From an uncultured Clostridia bacterium (GTDB taxonomy: Bacteria; Bacillota; Clostridia; TANB77; CAG-508): DNA of 22,894 nucleotides. Shown here in pieces: positions 6,661-15,262 of this stretch. The notes beneath the pieces are model-generated. The model was not told where the DNA came from. It ran no database searches and saw only the letters and a list, made by a program, of their open reading frames with translations. Within the stretch, counting starts at the first letter, position 1. Each line of letters starts with the position of its first letter. Location: positions 1-22,894 of the forward strand of contig CAKPGC010000017.1 of the NCBI GenBank assembly GCA_934154445.1. Direction: 5' to 3'. The position numbers were made by a program, and so were the translations under genes.

Positions 6661-7905
6661 TTAATTTCTTTCCCAATATTTTTCATACAATTCCTTAGCA
6701 GTTTTTGGACTATCAACGCCTTCTTTATTTTTAACAGGAGCAAAATCATCCTCTCTCTTACCTCTAAGAATAGCAATATCTTCAAATAACTCAAAGCTGT
6801 CAAAAATAAAAGCTTCAAACTTGTAAGAATTTGGTTCATTAGGAATAACTTCTTTGCCATTTTCATCAATATAAGAATTCTTTTTAAAAGCGCTGTGATA
6901 AATTAAAGGTTCTTTACTTATTTTTTCTATTGCATCAATTGTAAAAAGATTACACATAATATGTGATTCTCCATATTTAAGTTCTCCATTTCTGTCAATC
7001 TCTTCAGCCATTTTTTCTGGTAATTCAGAATATTCTATAACTTTAGGATGACCATTCATTTTGCAAAATACTCCAACTCTTTCATGTGGATTTGCTTTTA
7101 CAACTGATTTTGATGCTATTTGTACATTTTTATCTATTGCCATTCCAAGTAAAGTTACATCAGCCATTTTTAAAATAGCATTATCAACTCCACCTATAAA
7201 TATCCATTTAATTCCACGTTCTTTCATATCTGAAAGCATTCCTGTTTTTCTTAAAGATGCAAATACTCCTCCATTTCCATCAGATGCTTCTTTTATCTTT
7301 AAATCTTTTCCAATAAGCATCTTTCCGTCTTTATCTAATAATGGAAGCTCACCTTGCTCAAATAACATTACATTATTTTTATCATACCCAAAATAATTAT
7401 TTTTTTCTAGGAATTCTTTAGTTGCATCATTGTTTTCTTTACTCGTCATTATATACCATGGGATATTGGTATTATATTTTTTATTTGCTTCTTTTAAATT
7501 TTCAGCTAATATTTCAAATAAGTATTTTCCTTTTCCATAAACATCTAATTTGAATGTTCCTTTTGGTCCAATATGTCCAAGTCTTGTTCCTTGACCTCCT
7601 GCCATTGTCACAACAGCATAATGTCCACTCACAATTACCTTTTCTCCTAGTTCATCAAATTTTTCCTTTTCATTTTTGGTCAATTTTTCTTTATCTAAAT
7701 ATTCAACCGCTTCTATTTTATTTTCCTTTATTTGCACTTCTTTTTTTGTATTTTCGTATAATTCCATTATTTGATGAAAATCTATATTATTTATTTGTTC
7801 CAATAAATCTTCTTTTTGTTTTCCCTGTAATTTATTTAATAATTTTATTATATGTTCTTGATTATATGTTTTTAGTAATTGTACTATTTCTTCGTTTTTA
7901 TCCAT
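6661..7905 (-). CDS. UDPGP-family uridylyltransferase (UDP-N-acetylhexosamine pyrophosphorylase-like), 414 aa
   Basis: A nucleotidyltransferase that makes a UDP-sugar from UTP and a sugar 1-phosphate. The signature AGGQGTRLG (102-110) followed by PKG (114-116) is that of the eukaryotic-type UDPGP/UAP1 family rather than bacterial GalU or GlmU. NIPWYIMTS, FIGGVDNAI, ASKSVVKANPHERVGVF and EYSELPE also fit UAP-like enzymes. The first 80 residues are helical, as in that family. Length suits the compact bacterial version. UDP-GlcNAc or UDP-GalNAc is the likeliest product, but a UDP-glucose or broad UDP-sugar activity cannot be excluded. It is first in an operon with the HD protein and divergent from spoIVA. 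Confidence 0.88.
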   Translation of the reverse strand: MDKNEEIVQLLKTYNQEHIIKLLNKLQGKQKEDLLEQINNIDFHQIMELYENTKKEVQIKENKIEAVEYLDKEKLTKNEKEKFDELGEKVIVSGHYAVVTMAGGQGTRLGHIGPKGTFKLDVYGKGKYLFEILAENLKEANKKYNTNIPWYIMTSKENNDATKEFLEKNNYFGYDKNNVMLFEQGELPLLDKDGKMLIGKDLKIKEASDGNGGVFASLRKTGMLSDMKERGIKWIFIGGVDNAILKMADVTLLGMAIDKNVQIASKSVVKANPHERVGVFCKMNGHPKVIEYSELPEKMAEEIDRNGELKYGESHIMCNLFTIDAIEKISKEPLIYHSAFKKNSYIDENGKEVIPNEPNSYKFEAFIFDSFELFEDIAILRGKREDDFAPVKNKEGVDSPKTAKELYEKYWERN

Positions 7906-8013
7906 TAGTTATATCCTTTCTTTATTATTTTGCTTAAAAAATAATAAGGCTTCTATATTCAATACTATATCTTATTCATATTATTGGTTTTTGTACACAA
8001 ATTTACAGTTGAC

Positions 8014-8042
8014 ATTTTAACACATTTTTGTTAATTTGGCAA
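8014..8042 (-). promoter_or_regulatory. Sigma-A promoter for the uridylyltransferase operon
   Basis: The minus strand has TTGCCA (8042-8037), a 17-base spacer and TAAAAT (8019-8014), each 5 of 6 to consensus. The leader to the start codon would be about 100 bases. A TTGACA on the plus strand at 8009-8014 has no convincing -10 partner. Confidence 0.6.
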
Positions 8043-8150
8043 TTTTTTTTCAAAACTTGTCATATCCTTTTAAAATACACAATATAAATTAATTAAAGTT
8101 ATGTGGTACAAACATTTTTCAAATTGTAAATTTCAAAGGGAGGTATATAG

Positions 8151-9629
8151 ATGGAAAGTTCAAATTTATATCAGGACATAGCAAAAAGAACAGATGGGGA
8201 TATTTATGTAGGTGTTGTTGGTCCTGTTCGTACTGGTAAATCTACTTTTATTAAAAATTTTATGGATTTACTTGTAATTCCAAATATTGATAATGAATAC
8301 AAAAAAGAAAGAGCAAAAGATGAATTGCCACAAAGTGCTGGTGGTAGAACCATAATGACGACAGAGCCTAAATTTGTTCCAAATGAAGCAATTGAGATCA
8401 CTTTAGATAATAACTTAAAGTTTAAAACTCGTTTAGTTGATTGCGTTGGATATTTGGTTGATAATGCTATTGGTTATTTAGAAGATGATATGCCAAGAAT
8501 GGTAAAAACTCCATGGTCTGATGAGGAAATTCCTTTTGAACAGGCTGCTGAAATTGGCACCAAAAAAGTTATTGAGGAGCATTCAACAATTGGCATTTTG
8601 GTTACGTCAGATGGTAGTATTACAGATATACCAAGAGAAGATTATATAAAAGCTGAAGAGAGAGTGGTTTCAGAATTAAAAGCTTTAAACAAACCTTTTA
8701 TAATTTTGTTGAATTCAGAAAATCCAAATTCTGATTTTACTCAAGAACTTGCTCAAAAGCTTACTGATAAATATAATACAAGTGTAATGCCTATAAATTG
8801 TGCAAATCTTACTATAAATGATATAAATAATATGTTTTCTAAGATTTTATATGAATTCCCTGCACAAAAAATTTCAATTAAATTTCCACGTTGGATTGAT
8901 GGATTATCTTTTAATCATCCTGTAAAATCTCAACTATTTAATGAAATAAAAGATGCGTTTGAAGATATTTATGTGTTAAAGGATATATCAAATTGTACTA
9001 AAAAAATTAGTCAAACGGAAATCATTTCAAAAACTACTATTACAAACATTGAACTTGGTTCTGGAAATGTAAAAATTCAAATTGATGTAAAGGAAGATTT
9101 GTTCTATCAAGTTTTGACTGAAATAACTGGTGTTACAGTTGAGAATGAAGGAGATTTATTTAGCATAATTTCTGAACTTTCTACAGCTAAAAAGAAGTAT
9201 GATAAAATTGCTTATGCTCTAGAAGAAGTAAATAGTAAAGGTTATGGAATTGTTACTCCTTCAATTGATGACTTAGTTCTTGATGAGCCAGAAATGGTTA
9301 AACAAGGTTCACGTTTTGGCGTGAAATTAAAGGCTACAGCTCCTAGCATACATTTAATTAAAACTAATGTAACTACAGAAGTTTCTCCAATTGTTGGTTC
9401 TGAAAAACAGTCTGAAGAATTAGTAAATTATTTACTTTCTGGTTTTGAAGATGATCCTAAGAAAATCTGGGAATCAAATATTTTTGGAAGAAGTTTACAT
9501 GAACTTGTTAATGAAGGTTTACAGGCTAAGCTTTCTAAAATGCCGGAAGATGCTCAAATGAAACTTCAAGAGACCTTGGAGCGTATTGTTAACGAGGGTT
9601 CAGGAGGATTAATCTGTATTATATTATAG
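8151..9629 (+). CDS. spoIVA: Stage IV sporulation protein A, coat assembly ATPase, 492 aa
   Basis: SpoIVA is a mother-cell ATPase that polymerises on the forespore surface as the basement layer of the spore coat and is needed for cortex formation. The protein is the same length as the B. subtilis one (492 aa). Walker A GPVRTGKS is at residues 24-31. The family hallmarks QSAGGRTIMTTEPKFVP, VDCVGYLV and VTSDGSITDIPREDY are all present. The C-terminus GSGGLICIIL keeps the hydrophobic end that targets SpoIVA to SpoVM on the forespore membrane. The start has GGGAGG seven bases upstream. The gene is monocistronic and meets rlmN head-on across a shared hairpin. Sigma-E control is expected from the family, but I could not find a convincing sigma-E promoter. 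Confidence 0.97.
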   Translation: MESSNLYQDIAKRTDGDIYVGVVGPVRTGKSTFIKNFMDLLVIPNIDNEYKKERAKDELPQSAGGRTIMTTEPKFVPNEAIEITLDNNLKFKTRLVDCVGYLVDNAIGYLEDDMPRMVKTPWSDEEIPFEQAAEIGTKKVIEEHSTIGILVTSDGSITDIPREDYIKAEERVVSELKALNKPFIILLNSENPNSDFTQELAQKLTDKYNTSVMPINCANLTINDINNMFSKILYEFPAQKISIKFPRWIDGLSFNHPVKSQLFNEIKDAFEDIYVLKDISNCTKKISQTEIISKTTITNIELGSGNVKIQIDVKEDLFYQVLTEITGVTVENEGDLFSIISELSTAKKKYDKIAYALEEVNSKGYGIVTPSIDDLVLDEPEMVKQGSRFGVKLKATAPSIHLIKTNVTTEVSPIVGSEKQSEELVNYLLSGFEDDPKKIWESNIFGRSLHELVNEGLQAKLSKMPEDAQMKLQETLERIVNEGSGGLICIIL

Positions 9630-9635
9630 AAAATT

Positions 9636-9666
9636 TAGGGAAATGAAACTATGTTTCACTTCCCTA
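9636..9666. terminator. Shared hairpin between spoIVA and rlmN
   Basis: A 14-bp stem with one A-C mismatch (TAGGGAA...TGAAAC / GTTTCA...TTCCCTA) and a 3-base loop. It overlaps the rlmN stop codon. The T-tracts are modest on both strands, so it is a probable bidirectional terminator of ordinary strength. Confidence 0.65.
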
Positions 9667-10692
9667 TTCTTCTTTCAAATTTTTCCTTCTTAGTTGTCCA
9701 CATGCAGCATCAATATCAGAGCCAAGCTCTCTCCTAATAGTGGCAACAATTCCATGGTCATTTAAATAATCTCTAAACTTCATAATACTCTCATTAGAAG
9801 ACTTAGAATAAGCACCATTTTCAATTTTATTAATTGGGATCAAATTGACGTGGCATAACATACCATGTAATAGTTTAACCAATTCTTTGGCATCATCAAG
9901 ATTGTCATTATTATCTTTGGCTAAAGCATATTCAAAAGAAATTCTTCTATTAGTTTTAGCAATATAATCTTTGCATGCTTGCATCAATTCTTCAATCGGA
10001 AAAGCATTATTTACAGGCATCATACTACTTCTTTTTTCATTATTTGTTGCATGTAAAGAAATAGACAATGTACATTGAATGTTTTCATTTGCTAATCTAT
10101 ATATACCAGGTACCAAACCACTTGTAGAAACACTTATATGCCTTGCTCCAATATTTAATCCCTTTGGATTATTTATAATTCTAATTGCATTTACAACATT
10201 TGTATAGTTATTTAGTGGCTCACCTATTCCCATAAACACAACATTAGAAATTCTAACTCCTGTATCTTGTTCTACTGCTAAAATTTGTTCAACAATTTCA
10301 CCTGATGTCAAGCTTCTTATAAAATTAATTCCTGTTGATGCACAGAATTTACACCCCATTTTACATCCAATTTGTGAAGACACACAAATGCTATATCCAT
10401 GGTGATAACTCATTAATACTGTTTCTATTGCATTACCATCTAGCACATCAAATAAATATTTAATAGTACCATCTTTTGATTCTTGTTTTCTTAAAATTTT
10501 ATAATTGCAAATTGTATAATTTTCTTTTAATTTTTCTCTTAATGCTAAAGATAAATTTGTCATTTCGTCAAATTCTTTTACTTTTTCTTGATATAACCAT
10601 TTAAATATTTGCTCTGCTCTAAATGGTTTTTCTCCTATTTCTACTAGTTCTTTTTTTAAATCTTCTAAATCATAATCTTTTATATTTTTCAT
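9664..10692 (-). CDS. rlmN: 23S rRNA (adenine2503-C2)-methyltransferase RlmN, 342 aa
   Basis: A radical-SAM enzyme that methylates A2503 of 23S rRNA and A37 of some tRNAs. The cluster cysteines are Cys110, Cys114 and Cys117 in CKMGCKFC. The methyl-carrying C-terminal cysteine is Cys331 in DAACGQLRRK. MGIGEPLNNY, ISVSTSGLVPGI and SLHATNNEKRSSMMPVN are RlmN motifs; the resistance enzyme Cfr differs in these regions. Length is normal. The nearest Shine-Dalgarno (GGGAGG) lies about 14 bases upstream, inside the end of hemW, which is a long spacing. The gene follows hemW by 3 bases and is last in the prmC-whiA-hemW-rlmN run. Confidence 0.96.
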   Translation of the reverse strand: MKNIKDYDLEDLKKELVEIGEKPFRAEQIFKWLYQEKVKEFDEMTNLSLALREKLKENYTICNYKILRKQESKDGTIKYLFDVLDGNAIETVLMSYHHGYSICVSSQIGCKMGCKFCASTGINFIRSLTSGEIVEQILAVEQDTGVRISNVVFMGIGEPLNNYTNVVNAIRIINNPKGLNIGARHISVSTSGLVPGIYRLANENIQCTLSISLHATNNEKRSSMMPVNNAFPIEELMQACKDYIAKTNRRISFEYALAKDNNDNLDDAKELVKLLHGMLCHVNLIPINKIENGAYSKSSNESIMKFRDYLNDHGIVATIRRELGSDIDAACGQLRRKNLKEE

Positions 10693-10695
10693 TTT

Positions 10696-11832
10696 TTATA
10701 CAAATTCCTCCCAAACTAAATTTGCAAAATCTAGTCCACTATTAGTTAATTTAATGTTATCTAGATCAATAACCACCAACTTCTCTTCGATTAATTTTTG
10801 TAATTCTTTTCTAAATATATAAATTGGATTTTCTCCAAATTTTTCTTTAAATTTAGAAATGCTAACTCCATCAATTTTTCTCAATCCTAAAAGCATATAT
10901 TCTTTTTTCATATCATCCAAATCTTGTTGTTCATGTATTGTTTTTATATCTTTACTTTTATTATTTAAATACTCCTCTAAATCACAGGTATTTGAATATC
11001 TACATCCATTTATATATGAATGAGCTGCAACCCCAAATCCTACATATTGCTTTTGTTCCCAGCAATTCATATTGTGTTTGGATTCATAACCCATTTTAGC
11101 AAAATTAGATATTTCATAGTGTTTATATCCATTTAGTTCTAAATAATTTTTTGTGTATTTATATTGATTTCTTTCTTCCTCTTCTTTTGGTAATTCTAGC
11201 TCACCATCATTTATCATTTTTTCTATTTGCGTATATTCCTCTACTATTAATGAATATACTGATATATGTTTTGGACTTGGTTTTAATTTTATTATTTTTT
11301 CTAAACTTTCTTTTAAATCCATAATATTTTGGTTTGGAAGTCCTAACATTAAGTCAACATTTATATTATTAAATCCTACTTCCACTGATGAATTGTATGT
11401 ATTTAAAAATTGTTCATAATTGTGAATTCGTCCAATTTCCTTTAATAATCTATTATTTGTACTTTGAAGGCCAATGCTTAATCTATTTATTCCACAATCT
11501 CTATACATTTGTAGTTTTTCTTTTGTAACTGTTCCCGGATTAACTTCAATAGTAATCTCAATGTTTTCTTTATTTTCAACATTTCCAAGTTCACAAATTT
11601 TATTTATAATATTTTTTATTAATTCCGGATTTATAGATGAAGGTGTTCCTCCTCCAATATAAATTGTGGTTATTTCATTATTTTTTAATTTTTCTTTATT
11701 ATCTTCTATTTCTTCAATCAGTTTTTTTATATATTTTTTTTGCATTTCAAACTTATTTGGATATGATACAAAATCACAGTAATAACATTTTTTTATGCAA
11801 AATGGTATATGCACATAAACTCCAATTTCCAT
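10696..11832 (-). CDS. hemW: Radical SAM heme chaperone HemW (HemN-like), 378 aa
   Basis: A cytosolic radical-SAM protein of the HemW/HemN family, thought to carry heme to respiratory enzymes rather than act as coproporphyrinogen dehydrogenase. The cluster motif is C12xxxC16xxC19 in PFCIKKCYYCDF. YIGGGTPSS, EVNPGT, GINRLSIGLQ and NVDLMLGLPNQ are HemW landmarks, and the C-terminal domain (LGLRKIDGVSISKFKEKFG) is present. The start is ATG 11832, because AGGAG lies five to seven bases upstream; an in-frame TTG at 11847 would put the Shine-Dalgarno inside the gene. It is the third gene of the run, 30 bases after whiA. Confidence 0.93.
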   Translation of the reverse strand: MEIGVYVHIPFCIKKCYYCDFVSYPNKFEMQKKYIKKLIEEIEDNKEKLKNNEITTIYIGGGTPSSINPELIKNIINKICELGNVENKENIEITIEVNPGTVTKEKLQMYRDCGINRLSIGLQSTNNRLLKEIGRIHNYEQFLNTYNSSVEVGFNNINVDLMLGLPNQNIMDLKESLEKIIKLKPSPKHISVYSLIVEEYTQIEKMINDGELELPKEEEERNQYKYTKNYLELNGYKHYEISNFAKMGYESKHNMNCWEQKQYVGFGVAAHSYINGCRYSNTCDLEEYLNNKSKDIKTIHEQQDLDDMKKEYMLLGLRKIDGVSISKFKEKFGENPIYIFRKELQKLIEEKLVVIDLDNIKLTNSGLDFANLVWEEFV

Positions 11833-11862
11833 TATTTCTCCTTGCAATAATTTGATATTCTC

Positions 11863-12735
11863 TTATAATTCTTCAGCCGCTTCAATAATCTTCTTTAATC
11901 TATAATTAACCCCTGATTTTCCGATAGGATTTTTTAATTTTTTTCCAAGTTCAACTAAAGATATATCTGGATTTTCCAATCTTAGCAGTGCAATCTCTTT
12001 TAAGTTTTCATCTAACTTATTAAATTTATGCTTCATCTGTAATTTCTTTATCGCTTCTATTTGTCCAACAGATGCATTTATCGTTTTATTTAGGTTTGCT
12101 GTTTGGCAATTTACAATTCTATTTACTTTTCCTCTCATTTCTCTTTGAACTCTTATATCTTCAAAATTCAAAACGCTTTTATTCGCCCCTAATAAAGCTA
12201 TTAATCTAGATATCTCTTCACCATCTTTTATGTATATTGAATATTTTTTATCTAGCTCTAATTTTTTACACTTTATATCCATGTTACTTATAATTTCAAA
12301 TAAATAATCTAAATTATTTTTATTTGATAAATTTATTTCTAAATGATATTCTTTTTCAGGATTATTTATTGAACCTGCACCTAAAAATGCTCCTCTAATT
12401 ATTGACTTTTTTTCATTTTCATTAACTTTTATTAATTCTTTGATATTAATTTCTTCATTTTTAATATTAACATCTTCTATACAATCCTTTATTTTAAATG
12501 TAATTATAAATGACTTTCCATCAAATTGTATATTATGATTTATGTTTAAATTTTTTAGTAACTTTGAAAATCGATTTATATTATATTCGCTTTCAGTTGC
12601 ATATCTTATATTATTTTTTATAATACTTGCATTTCTAGAAATTAAGTATCCTAATAATTCATATCTAATTTCTTCTTTTTTGGTTAAATTATTTATTTTA
12701 CTAAGTTCCTCTTTTAAATCTGATGAAAAAGACAT
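11863..12735 (-). CDS. whiA: DNA-binding protein WhiA, 290 aa
   Basis: WhiA is a conserved Gram-positive DNA-binding protein. It is a sporulation regulator in Streptomyces and is linked to cell division and chromosome segregation in Bacillus. It combines a LAGLIDADG-like N-terminal domain (GAFLGAGSINNPEKEYHLEI, DLNIKCKK region) with a C-terminal helix-turn-helix (LRLENPDISLVELGKKL, GKSGVNYRLKKI). FEDIRVQREMRGKVNRIVNC is diagnostic. The length is close to the family norm of about 310. The start has GGAGG six to seven bases upstream. In many Firmicutes whiA sits beside rapZ and yvcK, but here it is between prmC and hemW, an unusual setting. Confidence 0.95.
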   Translation of the reverse strand: MSFSSDLKEELSKINNLTKKEEIRYELLGYLISRNASIIKNNIRYATESEYNINRFSKLLKNLNINHNIQFDGKSFIITFKIKDCIEDVNIKNEEINIKELIKVNENEKKSIIRGAFLGAGSINNPEKEYHLEINLSNKNNLDYLFEIISNMDIKCKKLELDKKYSIYIKDGEEISRLIALLGANKSVLNFEDIRVQREMRGKVNRIVNCQTANLNKTINASVGQIEAIKKLQMKHKFNKLDENLKEIALLRLENPDISLVELGKKLKNPIGKSGVNYRLKKIIEAAEEL

Positions 12736-12761
12736 TATTTCCCTCCTTTTTATTGTATATA

Positions 12762-13607
12762 CTATTTTAACTGTGTAATAATAATTCTATCATTATCATA
12801 TAAATCTTTTTTTGAATATGTATTTTTAAATTTTTCTTCATTTTCAATAAGTTCAATTACATCTATTTTTTGGTCAAATCCTATTTCTAGGCATAAGTAT
12901 CCATTATACTTTAAATATTGATATGCTTCTCTTATTATTTTTTTATAAAAATATAAACCATCTTCTCCACCATCTAGTGCTATAAAAGGTTCTTTTTTTA
13001 CCTCTTCACTTAAGCTTTCAATCACATTTCTTTTTATATATGGAGGATTAGAAACTATTATATCAAATTTTTCATAATTTAAATTTGTAAACATATCTGA
13101 ACTAATAAATGTTATTTTGTTTTCTACTTGATTATTAATTGCGTTTTTCTTTGCGATTTTCAATGCTTTATCACTTATATCGATTGCTGTAATTTCACTT
13201 TGTGGAAGATATTTTGCAAGAGAAACTGCAATTGCTCCACTTCCTGTACATAAATCCAATATTTTTTTTCCATTTATTTTTTTTGCTATCCTAATTACCT
13301 CTTCAACTAATATTTCTGTATCTTGCCTTGGTATTAAAACATTTTCATTAACAAAAAAATTCAATTTCATAAACTCTTTTTGATGTGTTATATGCTCTAA
13401 TGGAACTCCTTTTTTTACCTTTAAAATTGCATTAAAATATCTTTTTTCTTCATTTTCATTGAGCTCTTGCATATCATTTACTATTACATATTGTCTTGGT
13501 TTATTTAGTGTAAATTGCATTAGTAATCTTGATTTTAGTTTTGGATATTCTATATTTTCGTTTTTTAGTTCTATCATTCCTTTTTTTATAGCGTCCATTA
13601 TTTTCAT
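12762..13607 (-). CDS. prmC: Release factor glutamine methyltransferase PrmC, 281 aa
   Basis: Methylates the glutamine of the GGQ motif in release factors RF1 and RF2 using S-adenosylmethionine, which speeds peptide release. The start is ATG 13607, with AAGG/GGTGA a few bases upstream; a GTG six codons earlier lies at the predicted transcription start. The N-terminal helical substrate domain is followed by IPRQDTE (92-98), the SAM motif DLCTGSG (118-124) and the catalytic NPPY (187-190). Length is typical. In most Firmicutes prmC follows prfA; here prfA is absent and prmC starts its own operon with whiA, hemW and rlmN, all but whiA being cofactor or translation maintenance genes. Confidence 0.96.
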   Translation of the reverse strand: MKIMDAIKKGMIELKNENIEYPKLKSRLLMQFTLNKPRQYVIVNDMQELNENEEKRYFNAILKVKKGVPLEHITHQKEFMKLNFFVNENVLIPRQDTEILVEEVIRIAKKINGKKILDLCTGSGAIAVSLAKYLPQSEITAIDISDKALKIAKKNAINNQVENKITFISSDMFTNLNYEKFDIIVSNPPYIKRNVIESLSEEVKKEPFIALDGGEDGLYFYKKIIREAYQYLKYNGYLCLEIGFDQKIDVIELIENEEKFKNTYSKKDLYDNDRIIITQLK

Positions 13608-13631
13608 ATAATCACCTTCTCTCACAATAAT

Positions 13632-13660
13632 ATTTTACCATTTTATTCCTTGTTTTGCAA
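13632..13660 (-). promoter_or_regulatory. Sigma-A promoter of the prmC operon
   Basis: The minus strand has TTGCAA (13660-13655), a 17-base spacer and TAAAAT (13637-13632) with an extended-minus-10 TGG just upstream. The predicted start of transcription is about 18 bases before the prmC ATG. Confidence 0.7.
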
Positions 13661-13665
13661 CAAAT

Positions 13666-13700
13666 AAAAGTACTTAGTGCTATTTACTAAGTACTTTTTT
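13666..13700. terminator. Terminator of the 466-aa protein gene
   Basis: A perfect 13-bp stem (AAAAGTACTTAGT / ACTAAGTACTTTT) with a 7-base loop, directly after the stop codon of the minus-strand gene. It has T-rich flanks on both strands and isolates that gene from the prmC promoter. Confidence 0.9.
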
Positions 13701-13701
13701 A

Positions 13702-15102
13702 TTATCTTTCTTGATCAATTGTTTTTTTAGTTATATCATCGCAAATTTTTTGAGTTGTTTTTGAAATATCCATCTGTTTAGCCTTTTCTTTATCTTTCGG
13801 AAGTTGATAAACAGGTATATCACTCTTTTCTGCATAATGATTATATAATTCCATTTCTTTAAAATTACTTGCAATTATTTCTCTTTTTACATACTGATAT
13901 ATTCCAGAAATAATGTGCTCATCATCTTCTTTAGTCTTTTCTCTCACACTAGAATGTACTAAGAATTTATCTAGCTCCTTTACACTATTATTCTTATTAT
14001 AATCAACCTCAATATCGTCCGTTTGTACTTCAGTTATCATTTTTTCTTTCAAGTCTAAATATTGTATTAACTCTGGATCATTGTTCTTTACTGTTTGAAC
14101 AATTTTCTTTAAATTGCTAAAATTTATCCTTTTTAATTTTAAAGCAAAAACTCTTGCATTCCAATCTTTTGCGGTTTTTACAAGATCAAAAAATGTTTTA
14201 TAGTCATCTATTATTTCAAGTTTGTTATAATCTTCTTGAGAGATTTTTCCTTGTTTCTCCTTTATATTTTTATAGTAGTTATTTTCTAAACTCTCTAGGA
14301 CTCTCTTGATATCTATTGCAATTCCCTTTTCTTTTATTTTTAGATATACCTTAAGTAAGCTTAATTTGGGATTTTCTTCTACATTTTCTTCTGTTGCTTC
14401 TAGTAAGTAATCTGCTACAATATCTTTTTGTTTATTAATATCCTTATCTGTTGTTTTTAAAAATTCTGTTATATTCTCACCTTTAATAAAGTCATGTTTT
14501 TTCTCATCTATATCAAGTATTTTTAATATTTTTTCTCTTCTTTCTTCCCATTTTTGTATTAGTCTTTTCTGTTTGATATATTCATTTAATTCAGCATTTT
14601 GATTTGTCTTCATCTGGTCAATATCTTCTTTTTCATACAAACTCACTATTTCGCCATTGTCATTTTCCTTATATGTTCTTTTAATTTCAACAACATCTTT
14701 ACTCTTACAAGATAATATATTGGTTCCTTCTGGTGTTAGTATGAATGGTATATTTTCACTTTTCACATAGCTAGATAATTCTTCATAATTCTTATATCCT
14801 TCTTTTGCAATTAGATTTTCTTCTAATTGACCTCTTATTAAGTTTATTATTTCAATCGCTTTTTCTTTTCTTTCCGGCGTATCATCTAATGTTCCCATAA
14901 TTACTTCTTGACTAATATTATCTAATGTTTTAAATTTAAAAATAATTGTCCAAACACGATTTTTTTCATTTGTTAATTCCTTAAGTACTATTTTTGGTTT
15001 TTCTCTTCCATCTTTTTCTTCAAGTATATTTGTAGAATATTTTATTATTTCAGATTCTTTTGCATATTTAGTTCTTTCTTCATCTGTAGTTAATTTACTC
15101 AT
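13702..15102 (-). CDS. Hypothetical charged protein, 466 aa
   Basis: I do not recognise a family. The protein is rich in Lys, Glu, Asp and Ile, without signal peptide, transmembrane segment, cysteine cluster or evident nucleotide-binding motif. The N-terminal 100 residues look beta/alpha (KPKIVLKELTNEKNRVWTII, then FKFKTLDNISQEVIMGTLDD) and could be a small folded domain. Most of the rest is helical with coiled-coil character. The start at 15102 has AGGA eight bases upstream and a good promoter. It is monocistronic and head to head with sigK across 160 bases. That position might hint at a sporulation link, but its promoter looks like housekeeping sigma-A, so the evidence is weak. Confidence 0.8.
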   Translation of the reverse strand: MSKLTTDEERTKYAKESEIIKYSTNILEEKDGREKPKIVLKELTNEKNRVWTIIFKFKTLDNISQEVIMGTLDDTPERKEKAIEIINLIRGQLEENLIAKEGYKNYEELSSYVKSENIPFILTPEGTNILSCKSKDVVEIKRTYKENDNGEIVSLYEKEDIDQMKTNQNAELNEYIKQKRLIQKWEERREKILKILDIDEKKHDFIKGENITEFLKTTDKDINKQKDIVADYLLEATEENVEENPKLSLLKVYLKIKEKGIAIDIKRVLESLENNYYKNIKEKQGKISQEDYNKLEIIDDYKTFFDLVKTAKDWNARVFALKLKRINFSNLKKIVQTVKNNDPELIQYLDLKEKMITEVQTDDIEVDYNKNNSVKELDKFLVHSSVREKTKEDDEHIISGIYQYVKREIIASNFKEMELYNHYAEKSDIPVYQLPKDKEKAKQMDISKTTQKICDDITKKTIDQER

Positions 15103-15132
15103 ATTATCATTCCTTTTATATATACTAATTTA

Positions 15133-15161
15133 TTTATAGCATAAATAAATTTTTTTTTCAA
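15133..15161 (-). promoter_or_regulatory. Sigma-A promoter of the 466-aa protein gene
   Basis: The minus strand has TTGAAA (15161-15156), a 17-base spacer and TATAAA (15138-15133) with an extended-minus-10 TGC. Both boxes are 5 of 6 to consensus. Confidence 0.7.
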
Positions 15162-15226
15162 TATTTTTTTTCATTTTGTTATTTTTACTGTTATTTTTTT
15201 GTCCATGCACTTTTTATAAAATTCTT

Positions 15227-15234
15227 CATATAAT
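15227..15234 (+). promoter_or_regulatory. Possible sigma-E -10 box of sigK
   Basis: CATATAAT differs from the sigma-E -10 consensus CATACAnT at one base and would place the transcript start about 22 bases before the sigK ATG. No good sigma-E -35 element is seen at the expected distance, so this is tentative. Sigma-E control of sigK is known for the family. Confidence 0.35.
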
Positions 15235-15262
15235 TTTATATATAGTATTTGGAGGTGCATTT

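Noticed and set aside
7970..8150. Sigma-E promoter of spoIVA
   Set aside because: Partial -10-like TACA cores occur near 7995, 8075 and 8107, but none has a -35 element at the right distance, so none is reported.
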